Source: Bryum argenteum | Lineage: Eukaryota > Streptophyta > Bryopsida > Bryales > Bryaceae | DNA: 64,000 bases | Direction of reading: 5' to 3' | Assembly: GCA_037043015.1 (NCBI GenBank) | Contig: CM073326.1 | Span: 16,190,345-16,254,344, forward strand | In this document: in pieces, positions 51,766-63,726 of the stretch | Layout of the letters: every line of letters starts with the position of its first letter | Position numbering within the stretch: the stretch's first letter is position 1 | Translations under genes and position numbers: made by a program | The notes under the pieces: generated by a model | What the model saw: only the letters and a program-made list of their open reading frames with translations | What the model was told of the DNA's origin: nothing | The model's database searches: none

Positions 51766-54267
51766 TTACAATTCAACATGTGCGGAGGCCCTTTCACGAA
51801 GTTTCGAAAGGCCATAAGACTCCTGAGTCATACCCGACGAGGTCCAAGGGTAGGAATCCCTCACTCCCTTGCCTTTGATTCCGTCGGAGGTGGGCCTCAA
51901 CCACGGTGGTCCGAACTGCAGACATTCCTGTTGTGAAGCTGACCATGGAATGTCCACAATGGGGCCGACGGTGATCCGCCACAAATCTAGAATGATCGTG
52001 ACTAGCATTGCCGCTCCTAAAGCGTCTACTGCTACTTGACTCAGTTTCCAGGGTGCGTTTGGGTCCTCGTCCAACCTGCAATGGATCATACTCCCAAGTG
52101 AGCACTCACATTCGTAACTGCATGCTCATTGAACAAGCTTGTTTCAAGCTTTATCAAGAGCTTTACATGAACCGTAAGAGAGGTTCTCTCTTTCTGCTAT
52201 GTCGTTATTTTATGGAATCGTAGAGCAGCGAGCTTCGAAACCTAATTCTCTATCCCCTCTGTCCCTGAAAAACACCATGGTTGGATTCTCTTCGTCCAAT
52301 CGGCATGAGAAAATGTGTCTTTTGGATTCTTTGTGAGACGAGTGTTGAAATCAAATCTTGGTGTTTTGCAGAGACAGGAGTATTACTTCCCATCAAGCTG
52401 CAGGTACATTTTGTGTTAGTTAGCTTGAAACCTTAGTTGATTACAGATTCATTTCCATCGGAACCAATTAACTCGTAAATGCATTCTCATTGAAGAGCTG
52501 TACCAAGAGAGGTTCTATTATTTGGTACATTTTCTTTTTGATATGTTAGCTTACTATCTTTTGGGTTAACAAACTTCCTTTTCTTGGGAGAAGTAGAGTA
52601 GCGAATATCATAACCATAATTCTCTCTTAGTCACAATTCAGCTGCGGGGACAGTATACATTAAAACTCGCTAACATCTTTGATGTGGATATGTGAATCAC
52701 ATTTGTTAAGTAGTAACTGGTAAGAAGTAGCAAACCTTTTGAACATGGGGAAGCTGACTATGAAGTAAATGGCGTAGAATAAGGAGCCCACTTTATAAAA
52801 CGTGCTCCGGTCAACCATTTCGTAATAAGGAAACTGCAAATCACAGTCAATACGAGTTTCATGATTATCATCACAATAATGAAAAGAATGAACCTACGAA
52901 AGGGAAGTGTAAAAGGCTTACATGAGAGATTGTTAGCGCTTCCGTCAACGCAGTAATGTACGAGAGCAGCAAGACCCAGGCGGCTTGAATCAACCACCTG
53001 ATTTGCCTACTTTTAATGCCCTGCACAAATCAATAATATAAGCCCATTGAATGATAATTACGAAGCAATGAAAGAGTAGAGGCGATTACTTTGATAGCAT
53101 GTTCTAGCCTTCGCAGAGTCATATTCGATACAGCATGGTAGAGAAGGAAGTAAGGTTGAGTAAGCAGAAATGTGGTGATTGGGACCTGCAAAAAAGAATG
53201 AAGTCAGACAACAAATGCATGTCTCTCGAGAGTTTCTATGCAAAGAGACATAGAATGACGGAAATATCAAGAAACACTGGCATTGTCTAACATGAAAAAT
53301 CCAATCCTGTCGTTTCAGGGTTTAGGGTTTAGTGCGTAACAGATTACTTTTGTACGAAACTTACGTGATTGATTTTGTACGAGGGGAAAGTATAAATAGC
53401 TCCAAGGACTGTGTAGAAGTAGTGAGTCCAGAAGTAGTTACCCACGAAGCCAAAAATTGCGATCCAGACATTTGCCTGGTGGATTGAAACACTCACAAGA
53501 AGATGTTTGTCAATCTAGCACCACTCAACTGCTGTTGAAAACATCAATAAAAAAGGAAATTGACCCTCACCTTGAACCAATAGCGGTTGTACCAAGGTTT
53601 GCTTGCTTCCTCCTGCATGAACATATCATCATACTCATCCCCTGATCGTATAAAAAGAATACAATGTTCATAATGAAATGAAAGAGGAAAGATGGTAAGC
53701 AATACCTTGCATATTACAAGAGGAACTAAAAAGCAGGGAGCCACAGTGAGAAGACCCAGCACCAGATACTCCCATTCACCGAAGCTCTGAAATCAACAAA
53801 ATCGAAACATTACACCTTCTGTTGTGTACCCTCCTATTGGGATCAGAATCTACAAGTGGTGATCAACACATCGAGCCTGAAGGTGTAAAACCCTAATGAT
53901 TCTCTGGTGCATGGAATGTACATCGTAGAGTTTGAGGGGAACGACAACGCCTAGAAGGGCGATGATCCAAAAGGGACTGTAGAGGAGGAAGAAAGCTTCG
54001 CCCCATCGCTTGGCGGGCGAGGTAGCCAGCCACGGATTGCTTCTGCTCTCTGCAACACATTACGGATGGTATACACTCCCTGCTCAAATTCAGAAATAGG
54101 AAACACAAATGCTTAAACCCTGATACATCCAAGTATTTAGTGTCGGTATTAGGGTACATACTAAAATCTAACACGTTTTAGGAGAATGCGCTTGTACTGA
54201 AGGAATGTGCATAGAATGAGAATGAGAGGTGCCTGTAGAGATAGCGAACTTTTTACCCACCAGTCAT
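51766..54267 (-). CDS. CPI1: Cycloeucalenol cycloisomerase, 9 exons
   Basis: Opens the 9,19-cyclopropane ring of cycloeucalenol to obtusifoliol in plant sterol synthesis; an ER membrane enzyme. Exons, 5' to 3': 54267-54261, 54049-53922, 53786-53706, 53612-53571, 53475-53365, 53185-53090, 53020-52922, 52833-52736, 52075-51766. All phases agree, giving 323 residues. Family motifs are NPWLATSPAKRWGE, NRYWFKANVWI, VGNYFWTHYFY, VLGAIYTFPS, FPYYEMVDRS and LSQVAVDALGAAMLVTIILD. About seven hydrophobic segments are visible. Exon 1 is only 7 nt (ATGACTG), accepted because the downstream phase and the residues MTESRSNPW fit the family start. The C-terminus after LQFGPPWL runs about 44 residues beyond the Arabidopsis enzyme (280 residues). 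Confidence 0.92.
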
Positions 54268-54499
54268 TGGATCGATGGACGATGGAGAAAGAGTATTCGA
54301 TCGATCGATTGAGAGAATGCTTGAAGGGAGAGAGGGGTGTAGGACTGTAGCTGCAAGTATCATGAAGACTACGGTGTACCCTCAATGTCGTGATCGTGAT
54401 TCCCGCAGGTTGCACATGATGATGTGGTAATCTTCCGGTCAGGTGTCTTTTCCACTGTCACTGTCAGCCCGTCTTTTGGATGACATCAACAATCAACAA

Positions 54500-54690
54500 T
54501 CACGAAGAAGAGAAACTCCAACCTGTTTAGAGGTCGGCCGGGATAGAGAGTTGGTTCGACCTATCCATGGATGTATGCCGGGAGGTCATTACAGCAATGG
54601 CGAGACTACTCATCCCTCTTGGGGGGAACACTTTGCTAGTACCTACCAAGCTACTAGTGCCTTAGAGATACCTGAAATGATATTTCCCTA
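54500..54690 (-). mobile_element. SINE 3' part, tail type 2, head truncated
   Basis: Minus strand: GGCACTAGTAGCTTGGTAGG, 'CATACATCCATGGATAGGTC', then ACCTCTAAACAGGTTGGAGT. It lies immediately left of the type-1 SINE that begins at 54711. Confidence 0.7.
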
Positions 54691-55620
54691 AATGGTAACA
54701 ATCAACAACATATAGATAGAAACTCCGGTCCTTTCTAAGGGGCCGGAGTGAATGAAGTGTCCGTTCGTAATGCTAATATCCCGACGGCCACCAGAAAAGG
54801 GGAAATTAGAACAATACTACTTCCCCCTCTCGAGGGTGGACACTATAACTACGCTAGTTTTTAGCCTAGTTATGGGACGTTCAGACCTGGCACTTGGGCC
54901 GAGGTCTTTGGGATAAGAAACCCAGAAAGTGGCAGGGGTCGTTCACACCCAAGGCTAATATTAATCCCGAACCTACGTGGGAGCCGAGGTGGCACCGCGG
55001 TAGGAGCGTTCTTTGGCGTCAACAGGGCCGCTACTTTCTCTGAACTGCGAAAAAGGTGGCAGGTTATAAGAAGTTAAATTTCTTCAAAAAATGAACATTT
55101 CCGATTAAGGGGTGGGGTATTATCTAGTTGAGCTCAAGGTGGCCCATTAGAAAAGAGCGGTGTCTGGAAGTATGGCAAGTTTAACGGAGTGAACAGCTGC
55201 ATGCACATGAGAGGCAACTACAACGTCAAAACAGAGAGCTGAATGGGAGAGTCTCACTGTTTATTTCGGCGACGTCAAGGCTTCCAAGTACGTCCCTCGC
55301 TCTCGTTACACTTCCGTAGACAGACTTCCGCCACCGTTGTTCAGAATTCTGATAGTATTCATGAGTTGTAGGAGAATGGTTCCTTTCTGATTACTGTACG
55401 CAGGCCGACAGACAATGAGCGATCAAATAAGGCCACCATCGCATATCACAACAGAATGTGCAACAGACAGTCTAATGCTGTAGCACAACGAATGCAATCA
55501 AGTAAAGTCAGTCTAGTGTAAGATAGATTGGCATGCACAATTCCATGTAACTAACCCGGTGTCTTTGAAGATCATTAACTCTTGCTCTTTTTCTCGTACA
55601 GTTGCACCGTAACCCCTACA

Positions 55621-57732
55621 ATGGATTCCCGCCCGGAGACGCAGCAATTCACATCTCCCGTCCGTCCTACTCCGATGGCAGTTGAAGGTATGTACCGTGT
55701 CTACCCCTCTGCAAGTATTTTATTTATTTATTTTTTTCCCCCGCAAAAATCTGGAGGTGTTAGAACAGTGTCAGAGAAGCGAAAGGCAAAAGATAGGCCC
55801 TCCTCAGATTCTCCATTGCTGTGTGCACCATTGAAACAACGTAAGCTTATATAGAGCCGGTTGAACCGTCTTGGATTTTCTTTACCGAAAAAAATAACTT
55901 AGTAACCGCATGAACACTGACGACGAGAGATTTTGGCATATCTTTCCTCTTTATTTTTGACCCCAAACCGATCCCTACAGACAGAAAGAATTAAGAACAA
56001 CATGAGATTAAGAATAGACTTTCAAAGACAAAATGTACTATGGAAATCAAACGCACAGAATTAAGGACAAAATTTTTGTAGAGATTTCTTCATGGACTCA
56101 CTTGAAATTGAAAGTAGCTGGCTTGCTAGCAAGCTGGGACCTGCAAAACAAACAAACACACTCCAACGGTCTAGTAAGTACCTTCATTAGAATTCACATT
56201 CGCATGGAAGAAGTTCATACTGCAAGAAGCTCATACTGTCATGTCTATCTGCAGGGTCAGCCTTCGTAGCTGGTTACAGTAACATCAGACCCATCGGCCG
56301 TGTGGGTGTGAGTGTCGTGTCTGGGGTTTCGCGGCCTGCACAAGCTCCACCTGCGAGTGCAGGGCCCAGCCAGAAGCGGGCCAGGAAGGACCGGGGTCCT
56401 AACTGGCTTCCACAGGAGGTGTTCGCATTGATCGCTGCAAAGCGTGAAATGTACCTGGAGGAGCTTGATACCATTGACGGGCGGGATCTCATGACGCCAG
56501 ATACGAGCAAGTGGGCTCGGGTTTCGCAGCAAATTATGTGCCTGAGAATTTCACCTTGTCCAAGAGATGGAGCGGCATGCAAGACGAAATGGAACCAACT
56601 CATACCTGACTACAAGAAAATTGCAGATTACTTGGGACGTACAGGGCGGAACTCACCTGATTACTGGGAGTTGAGTTCGAATGAGCGCAAATCCGACAGC
56701 CTACCTAGACTATTCGCCCAAGATGTCTTCGACTCCATTCACGAATGGTTCGGTAGCTGGCCCCAGATCCAGCCTCCTCACGTTCGTGACCTGCTAGCAA
56801 ACAGAGACGGTAACTTTAGACAAACATATCAGGAGAATCAGCATGAAGGAGATGAGGTTCAAAGTAAGCAAGAGACAAAAGACCCGGTTGACATGGCACC
56901 TCCAGATGCTGTCGAAACTACTGAGGAGTCTTCCCCCCAAGTGCAGCGCAGCTCAGGTTCTAAAAACAGTCGGCCTGCAGTCCAAGCTGAGCAGACACAC
57001 AGTCGGCTTGCAGCCCGAGGTGAGCACAGCAATAGTCCGCCTGTAGCCCACGGTAAGCACAGTACCAGTCCCGTGCCACGACCATTCACCGGCGTCCCAC
57101 CAGGCATATCACCCCAGGTTATAAGTTCCTCTGATACTTCGCAGTACCAAGTGCACAGGCGTCCCAGTAATACTGTTGTGCGTAGGAAGAATCTGTCGGG
57201 ACATTCTGTCATTGCAGAGGCCACGAAAGCAACAGGGGCCGTAATGGCTGCTCAAATGCAGGAGATAGCCGGAGCCAATCGGGATATTGAAAGGTCCAAG
57301 ATGGAGGTGCAACTTCGGCTATTTTCCGAGCAGATGGAATACGAGAGAGAAAAGGACAGGCGTATGTATGAGAATGCATCGGCTGCAAATGAGAACGCGA
57401 GATTGGCAATACTCAAGCAAGGGGAGATGGTGAATTGCTTATCACAATTGTCCACTGTTTTAAGCAAAGGCTTGCTTATGTCAAGCGGTACAGGACACGC
57501 AGGAGGAAGTGCTAGTGGGCAGCAGAGCTTTCGGGAACCAGCTCCCCGCATGCCCCCAAGTCACCCCAACCCTGGTGTATATGGCGGCTTCAATTTCCCA
57601 ACACAAGGGAATGCATCATATGAGACAGATGCGAGCCCTCCATGTAACAACTCCACTGCAACTATGACTACAGCCCCGACTTTGGAGACCGAGGCCACCA
57701 ACTTGGAGCATCAAGCAACTAACATGAACTGA
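55621..57732 (+). CDS. Harbinger ORF1: Myb/SANT-like (trihelix) DNA-binding protein
   Basis: Two exons, 55621-55687 and 56255-57732, in phase, giving 514 residues. In PIF/Harbinger elements this partner binds DNA and helps bring the transposase to the element ends and into the nucleus. A trihelix/Myb-SANT-like domain lies at about residues 60-165 (RGPNWLPQEVFALIAAKREM, then WARVSQQIMC and CKTKWNQLIPDYKKI). A Ser/Pro/His-rich linker follows, with a short imperfect repeat (SRLAARGEHSNSPPVAHGKH). A coiled-coil-like helix at about residues 325-400 (MQEIAGANRDIERSKMEVQL and on) may mediate dimerisation. The exon 1 ATG is chosen because the donor GTATGT at 55688 and acceptor before 56255 restore phase. 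The alternative start would be a GTG inside exon 2. Confidence 0.8.
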
Positions 57733-58536
57733 GCATTCATCACGAAGACATGGCTACTGCTGTTGAGTGCACCGCCGGGTACTTCGCCTGCAGCGATTGC
57801 GGGACCGCCACAGCAGCAACTCCTTATGTTTTTAGTTCCTGTTCCCCATTCGAACTTCCCATCGCTGCAACCCTCGACACTCCACCCAACCTTCCTCTTC
57901 TTATGTCTTCATTGTCGACTGTGAACCTGCACAGACAGTGGCATTAGTTAGATTTCCTTATACTTTAGGATACTTGGCAATGAAGATGTCTATCTCTGCG
58001 TACACTGTATTGTGATAAAAGTATATAAAAAAAATTAGAAAAAATGCATGTCAAATCGTTCTCTAGCAGTTTTACAGAAAGCATATAAAGATTACGAAAG
58101 CCAATTAAACCATTCACAGCCATCGTTACTGGATCCAATGAGAAGGTGACTGATCCGCAAAGCGCCAGAGTTGAAATTTTCTCGTGAGGTGATAACCTCA
58201 TAAGTTCAAACTTCCAACAATAACTAAGAAAAGGAGGAGGACTGCTCAAAATTTTAGTAGCACTAATAAGAACTCGAACCCCCAGACTGTGCATCATCAC
58301 TGCAATCAGCATATTAGACGGTGCACTTCTGATCTCTTCCCCCATCATTCAAGTGTTTCTGAAAGCTCAAACCTGCTGCTACCTACAAACCGACTATTCT
58401 AATTGAAAATCTATCAAAATGTTAAGTATCAGCCTCGAAACAAGCACCCTTGTTGATAGTTTGATACACAATGGTCCTACACTCTAGCAGTTTTAATTGC
58501 AAGTACACATGTTGAGAAAGAATTTACCTGCATGGC

Positions 58537-59862
58537 TCACGGTCCACGTCGCTGCATTGCTAGGAAAAGCCCAAGCTGATTCCGCTTATCGCTTGCAGCT
58601 GTAGTTGGGATGTGGTCATGGGCACCGTCCCGTCCCTCACCGGCAGCTTCATCGTCTACCACTTCTCCATTCAGTCCTTCGCGCCTTAGAACCTCCAGCA
58701 AGTCTTCCACCTCCTCATGCGATTGTCCGAGGAGTATGTTATGTAGAATGGAGCAGCATAAGATAACATCAGGCAAGAAAGTTACATGCAGATTCGACTT
58801 AAACAGCAGCTCTCGGAAAGACTGTTTTAAGATCCCAAAAGCGTTTTCAACAACGCATCTGCCCCGTCTCAACCTTCTGTTGAAAAGTGACTCGGAAACT
58901 GAAATCTGAGGTGGAGTTTTGTGAGGGATCATTAGCCATGGCTGCAAAGGGTACCCCAAGTCTCCAATGAGATACGGGGAGAATCCGCGAACTGCTTCAT
59001 TAGGCCCAAGAATCCTCTGCTGCATAGCGAGATTATACAAGAAAGAGCGCCTGAGCATCCTGGCGTCATTAGTGGACCCGGGCATGCCCAAATACAAATC
59101 AATGAACCTCTTCTCGCTGTCAACTACTGCCTGGCAATTGATAGTATACCCACCGCTTTTAAAATAGTAATAATCCGCCGCTCCAAAGCTCGGTTTCGCA
59201 ATTGAGACATGAGTACCGTCTATTGCTCCCACCACCCCTGGAAGTCCACAAAGATTGTAAAATTTCTCCTCGGTTTCAAGTAGGCGATCACCAACTGGCC
59301 ACATTATTTCAGCACGCAGGGAGTCATTGATAGCGTTAACATCTCTGAGCACCACCGAAACCGTGCTTCGTCCAATTGCGAACATCTCTGAACAGACCGT
59401 CAGATTAGCTCCGTGGGCAAGCTTGAACAAAGTGCACGCCACTCTGATAAGGACAGGGATGGCCAATCTGTATTTGGTGTTCTCCCTTTGTACATGCGGC
59501 CTTAAAACCTCAGACAACGAAAGAACAGCAGGTTTCGTCATTCTGAACATCTCCACCCAACGTTGGTTATCATACTGTTCCAATAAGAAACGAGAAAACC
59601 AAGTAGTGCTACGAGGCTTCACCCAGAAACCTAAATCATCGTCTAAGAAATTACATGCCAAACATAATCTGAAATGGTGTAGTGTAGCCGTTATCTCAGT
59701 TTCAGCATCGAGAAAGCCGTCGTGAAGGTTGTCTGCCAGGGCAACGACGGTGTTGTCCTCATCTGCGTCAATTTCCACGAACTGTTGCATTACAGGTGCC
59801 TCTGTGTTGTTCAGAATTAGCAGCATCACCCAGAGGGTGAAGGCTACGGCGTTACCGGGCAT
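58537..59862 (-). CDS. Harbinger transposase (DDE_Tnp_4 / HARBI1-like nuclease)
   Basis: Single open frame of 441 residues that cuts and rejoins transposon ends. An N-terminal helix-turn-helix-like stretch lies at about 150-178 (LTVCSEMFAIGRSTVSVVLR). The nuclease domain has the conserved acidic residues: D215 in GVVGAIDGTHVS, D266 in GMPGSTNDARML, D301 in YLIGDLGYPLQPW and E339 in RCVVENAFGILKQSFR. These match the DDE_4 superfamily pattern. Its length is in the normal range (350-450). The start is taken as the first ATG of the frame. No intron is needed. It converges on ORF1, with 804 bp between their stops. All catalytic residues are in place and the frame is uninterrupted, so it could be active. 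Confidence 0.9.
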   Translation of the reverse strand: MPGNAVAFTLWVMLLILNNTEAPVMQQFVEIDADEDNTVVALADNLHDGFLDAETEITATLHHFRLCLACNFLDDDLGFWVKPRSTTWFSRFLLEQYDNQRWVEMFRMTKPAVLSLSEVLRPHVQRENTKYRLAIPVLIRVACTLFKLAHGANLTVCSEMFAIGRSTVSVVLRDVNAINDSLRAEIMWPVGDRLLETEEKFYNLCGLPGVVGAIDGTHVSIAKPSFGAADYYYFKSGGYTINCQAVVDSEKRFIDLYLGMPGSTNDARMLRRSFLYNLAMQQRILGPNEAVRGFSPYLIGDLGYPLQPWLMIPHKTPPQISVSESLFNRRLRRGRCVVENAFGILKQSFRELLFKSNLHVTFLPDVILCCSILHNILLGQSHEEVEDLLEVLRREGLNGEVVDDEAAGEGRDGAHDHIPTTAASDKRNQLGLFLAMQRRGP

Positions 59863-61002
59863 CCCCCAAAGCGTCCATGGCCCGAAGCCTAATCAACCGG
59901 ATGACACTCCCAATTCGAATGTGTACTGTCTGTTTCATAATGAAAAGAAGCAACGCGTTAGAACCATCGACACACAGAATATATGAAGCACCGAAACGAA
60001 CTGAGCCCTAAACCCTAAACAAATCTTCGGAATTCACACCAGGAGGAGGGAGGGTGAGCAATTCAAATGTCTAATCTATAAAAGGCTGAAAGTACTGAAA
60101 GTGAAGCATAATCAATCATGTCGGGGGTATTATTAACCCAAAAAGCCAACGACTAGTGTACAAGGGGACTTCAACTCCAGAAGTCGCTCGCTTCTGCTTC
60201 ACGTTTCAAGTATTTGGATGGTTGCCACTTGCCAGTGAGATGAGAAAATACTCATTCGGAGATTCTGTAACCAATTAGCTTCTACACGAATATATTTTCA
60301 GTTCAAGCAGCCCAACAGCAGCGCCTCGGAAATTCAGTCCAGAAAATGAGATTAATCCAAAAAAAAGAAGAGCTTCTAGCGTTCGTGAGAACTCAACAAA
60401 CACAACGAATTGAAAGCACAGGAAAACCTGTCGACGCCGAAGGGGAACGTTGAAGGTGAATGCGAACCTGGCTTGAACGATGTCGTCCGCCTTCACGGAG
60501 GAGGGTTATTTTAAACCAGCGCAACAGCTAATCCTCAACGCTGCAAGAAGTTGGTACAGAAATCCACTGCAGTGTTCCACGATCTTCGACGCCGTTCCAC
60601 GAGGAAGCGCAAAGTCAAACAAAAAACACACCAGCGAAGCGAACCGAAAACACCAGTGCAACACAGCAACGAGAATTGAGAACTTTGAGCGCCCCGAAAA
60701 TGCTTTGCGAAGACGAGCGCAGACACCGACTATAACTGAAGTGTTACGAGACAAAAAGATCCCACCATCATGAGTGCTTCAGGTGTGACGGGGGGTGTGG
60801 AGTCATGAGTGCTTACGCACCATGTTGGCAAAATCCTTGATAGGACCCCCCTGTGTGAGAACGGGTAAACTTTTGTAACCTCTGTATCATACGGATATCG
60901 ACTTCGCGATACCCGCCGGTGTGAAACCATACTCCTGTACAGGCGGAGGGGTTCTTACGGGTTCTTAGGGGCTGTTACATACAACCAGGTGTGGAGGGCC
61001 CT
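59863..61002 (-). promoter_or_regulatory. Subterminal region and promoter side of the Harbinger transposase
   Basis: No credible coding exon. It is expected to hold the transposase promoter and subterminal ORF1 binding sites; no repeated binding motif was recognised by eye. The frames at 60275-60773 have no family resemblance. Confidence 0.4.
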
Positions 61003-61829
61003 TTACTAGTGCCTTGAAGATACTTGACATAGTATCCCCCCAAAGGTCCCATACAACAAGGTCCAAGGACCTCCCACAGTAGTTGGGTGGACTATATTGG
61101 CGAGCACCACGCCGGCATGGGGAATGGAACCCACGACCTCTTCATTGGGAGCCTAAGCCCCAACCACCAAGCCAAGGCTTATGGTGCCTCAATCAACAAC
61201 AATATATACTAAGAGATGCTTACATGGGGAGCAAGTTGTACTTGGGAGCAACCTTCTCTAGGTAAGTTTACTTAGAGCTCCTCCTGTTTTCTCATCATTC
61301 CTCTCGATTTTTTCAGTGCACAAAGGTTACCGCACTTGATTCTCCAAGCAAAGGTTCTATGGAACAAATGTATTTTTACAATTGATAATACATTGATTGG
61401 CTCAATCAAAGGAATTAATTTGTATTTGAGCCAATGGAAGGCATACAAATTGAGAAGCCAAAGAAATGCCACTTTACATTATACATTTCAAGTCCAATGA
61501 AGAAGGAGAGGAAAGAATGATATGGAGAAGACTTTTGTTTTCCGTGAATTGGACGATGATGAGGGCTCCCGGAATTGTACTTCGGCCTACCTCAATGAGT
61601 TGGGCCTAATTACATATCTTAGAGGTCGTTAGTATAAAATAATCCTCACCAATGTTTTATCATATTTAAAGATCACTTTGGTAAAAGCTCCACATGGGAA
61701 TTTTTGTTCTTTTTACACTTTACACTCCATCCAAAGGCCATGGCTTCTCAAGCATTGGCCTCTCAAGTATGGGCTAGGGCCAAGTGGAGTTTGATTGGAG
61801 AATTCTCATTTGTAATATAAAGAAGGCTT

Positions 61830-62120
61830 TAATTTTGAGCACATGATATCTATATGGATGTAACTAATGGAAGCAATATTTTGTACATAAAGAAAATTAG
61901 TAGAACGATAGGATAAGTGAAATCATCATTTTTGGACTTTTTACAATGAGTTATAGATTTTTGAAGTTGAAAATATAGATGTTCCTAAAATGTTGCCTTG
62001 AAGTGACACACTTTAACATTTGCAATGAGAACATCTCTACTATTTCATAGGGAAGCTATTATGTATCTCTGAGTGAAGATTACTAGAGCTCCATTACGGG
62101 ACCTGCTCTATGTTAGATGA
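61830..62120 (+). repeat. Dispersed repeat R, copy 3
   Basis: Resembles 48430-48740 (GAGTTATAGATTTTTGAAGTT, AAGTGACACAC, 'CTAGAGCTCCATTACGGGAC'). Function unknown. Confidence 0.6.
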
Positions 62121-62430
62121 CTCTACCATACTGATATTTAGTATAAACCACAATGATTGAAATACATGTAACTTTTAATTCATAGATCAAAGAACTTACT
62201 CACTATGTTAACAAAATTGTCTCTCTCTCGATAGTATAGATAGTTGTTTGCATAGTAAAAATTTCAATACAAATACAAAGTTATAGCAATCCTAAGCATG
62301 TAATGTGGTAACACAAAATATCATCTTCAGTGTACTCTATTGATGATTTGTTTTTTGTAATGATTGGCCTTATCAATCCATGCTAATGTCCAATAATTTT
62401 CTTCATACCCATTTTGGTAACAAGTTGTAA

Positions 62431-62658
62431 CCCTAACTGGTTTGACTCAATGGTAGAAAAAAGAACACATTCCAAAAAAAGTGTCATAACCGGAGATAAA
62501 GGTAAGTTTTTGGGATCTAGACCGTACAAACTAGACTTGATTTGGGCTCAATCCAAATGATTTCATCCAAAACGGACTTTGGATGAAGAAGTTATGGCTC
62601 TTCAGAGATGCTGTAGTCATCCAAAATGTTATTTTTCGACATTCAACCCAGTTAAGAG
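62431..62658. mobile_element. TTAA-type MITE relative, 228 bp (copy 6, degraded ends)
   Basis: Begins CCCTAACTGGTTTGACTCA after GTAA and ends CCCAGTTAAGAG before TTAA (62659-62662). The body matches the left and right ends of the 607-bp element at 43050-43656, with the middle deleted. Confidence 0.6.
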
Positions 62659-62973
62659 TTAAATATAATTAAAAAACACACTATCTAGTTTACTTAAATA
62701 CAACTAACAAATATGCTATGGAGTCTATTTAAAATAACTAACATCTTTGCAATGGAGTATTTTTGAGTGAGACACAACCTAGGATCTCTAATGTTGTAAC
62801 ATTGATGTATAAAACAATTGTTGAATATGAGTGTAAGTTAAAATGAATTTCGATACAATTTAAAATATGAAACACCAAAAGTCAGGAATATGATACTTTG
62901 GATCTGCATTCGATTTGACATTAGATTGATAATAACACTGGATTTTTCTTCAAATTTCAAAAAGGTACACGAC

Positions 62974-63206
62974 GGGTCCGAAATGACCTTATAAACTACC
63001 CATAAGACGGGTGCAGGTGGTAGGTGCTTATGGTTGAACCCACGAGGTCACAAGATCGATCCTCTGTGGAGGCAAAGATGCCATTCGATCAACCTTCACT
63101 TGCACCCCGATGGGATGTCCGTGCTTGTAATTCCGGAAAAACAAACCGGTCGCATGGGTTAGAGTCAGAGTCAGTCCATTGCTGCGACTCTCAATCTCGA
63201 GGTCGT

Positions 63207-63260
<54 letters not shown>
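62974..63260 (+). mobile_element. Poly(A)-tailed SINE, second family
   Basis: A 287-bp insertion ending in a run of about 46 A, flanked by a perfect 12-bp target duplication, AAGGTACACGAC (62962-62973 and 63261-63272). A B-box-like AGATCGATCC lies near 63053-63062, with a GGTGGTAGGTGC block about 30 nt before it. It is unrelated to the TCTA-tailed SINE elsewhere in the window. The intact tail and duplication mean a recent insertion. Confidence 0.85.
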
Positions 63261-63261
<1 letters not shown>

Positions 63262-63726
63262 AGGTACACGACACACTTTGAGTCACTTGTATCCTTCAGA
63301 ATTGCAAGACACGAATTCAACCAACAAAAGATTTACTGTCAAAATTCTCAGAAATAAAATGGACAGGAGGAAAGGATTTTAACAATGCAGATTGTTGGCA
63401 TCAAAATTTCTAGAAACAAAATAGAAAACTGATGATGATGTATAATGGTATGCCCTACCTCAAATTTTGACTAACTATGCCATCACATTTGAGATACAAA
63501 TTCATGCTTAACATGTTAAATCACATTCCCAAATTTCAGTAGAAACAATCACTACCATGTTACAAATTGCTTGAGAAGAGCAAGTACGCCGTCTATACTG
63601 AACTGATCACTCATCTTTCTCATGTACAAGAAACTCTCATCCTACAAGAGTAGGAGTGCTTTAAGTGCCCAGCTGCAAGGGATAAAAAGCTCTAACTATG
63701 ACATGATACTCAAACTTTGAGAGTTA

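Larger units (their letters stand above)
54873..61002. mobile_element. Complete PIF/Harbinger DNA transposon, 6.13 kb
   Basis: Flanked by a 3-bp TTA duplication (54870-54872 and 61003-61005) inside a SINE. Terminal inverted repeats are imperfect: GGGACGTTCAGACCTGG at the left and, inverted, GGGCCCTCCACACCTGG at the right (13 of 17 match). It carries both proteins typical of the superfamily, convergently arranged: a Myb/SANT-like DNA-binding protein (55621-57732, plus) and a DDE transposase (58537-59862, minus). Both frames are open. The ends, target site and coding content together make the assignment strong. Confidence 0.9.
54711..61190 (-). mobile_element. Type-1 SINE split by a Harbinger transposon
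   Basis: The left piece 54711-54872 is the 3' half with its GATAGAAACTCC tail. The right piece 61003-61190 is the head with A box (TTGGCTTGGTGG) and B box (GGTTCCATTCC). The two join into a whole SINE if 54873-61002 and one TTA are removed. An 11-bp target duplication, AATCAACAACA, flanks the SINE at 54700-54710 and 61191-61201. Confidence 0.88.

Noticed and set aside
56257-56603. Minus-strand frames overlapping Harbinger ORF1
   Set aside because: Antisense shadows of the SANT-like domain coding sequence.
60275-60773. Frames on both strands upstream of the Harbinger transposase
   Set aside because: Mutually overlapping, no family resemblance, and lie in the expected promoter/subterminal region.
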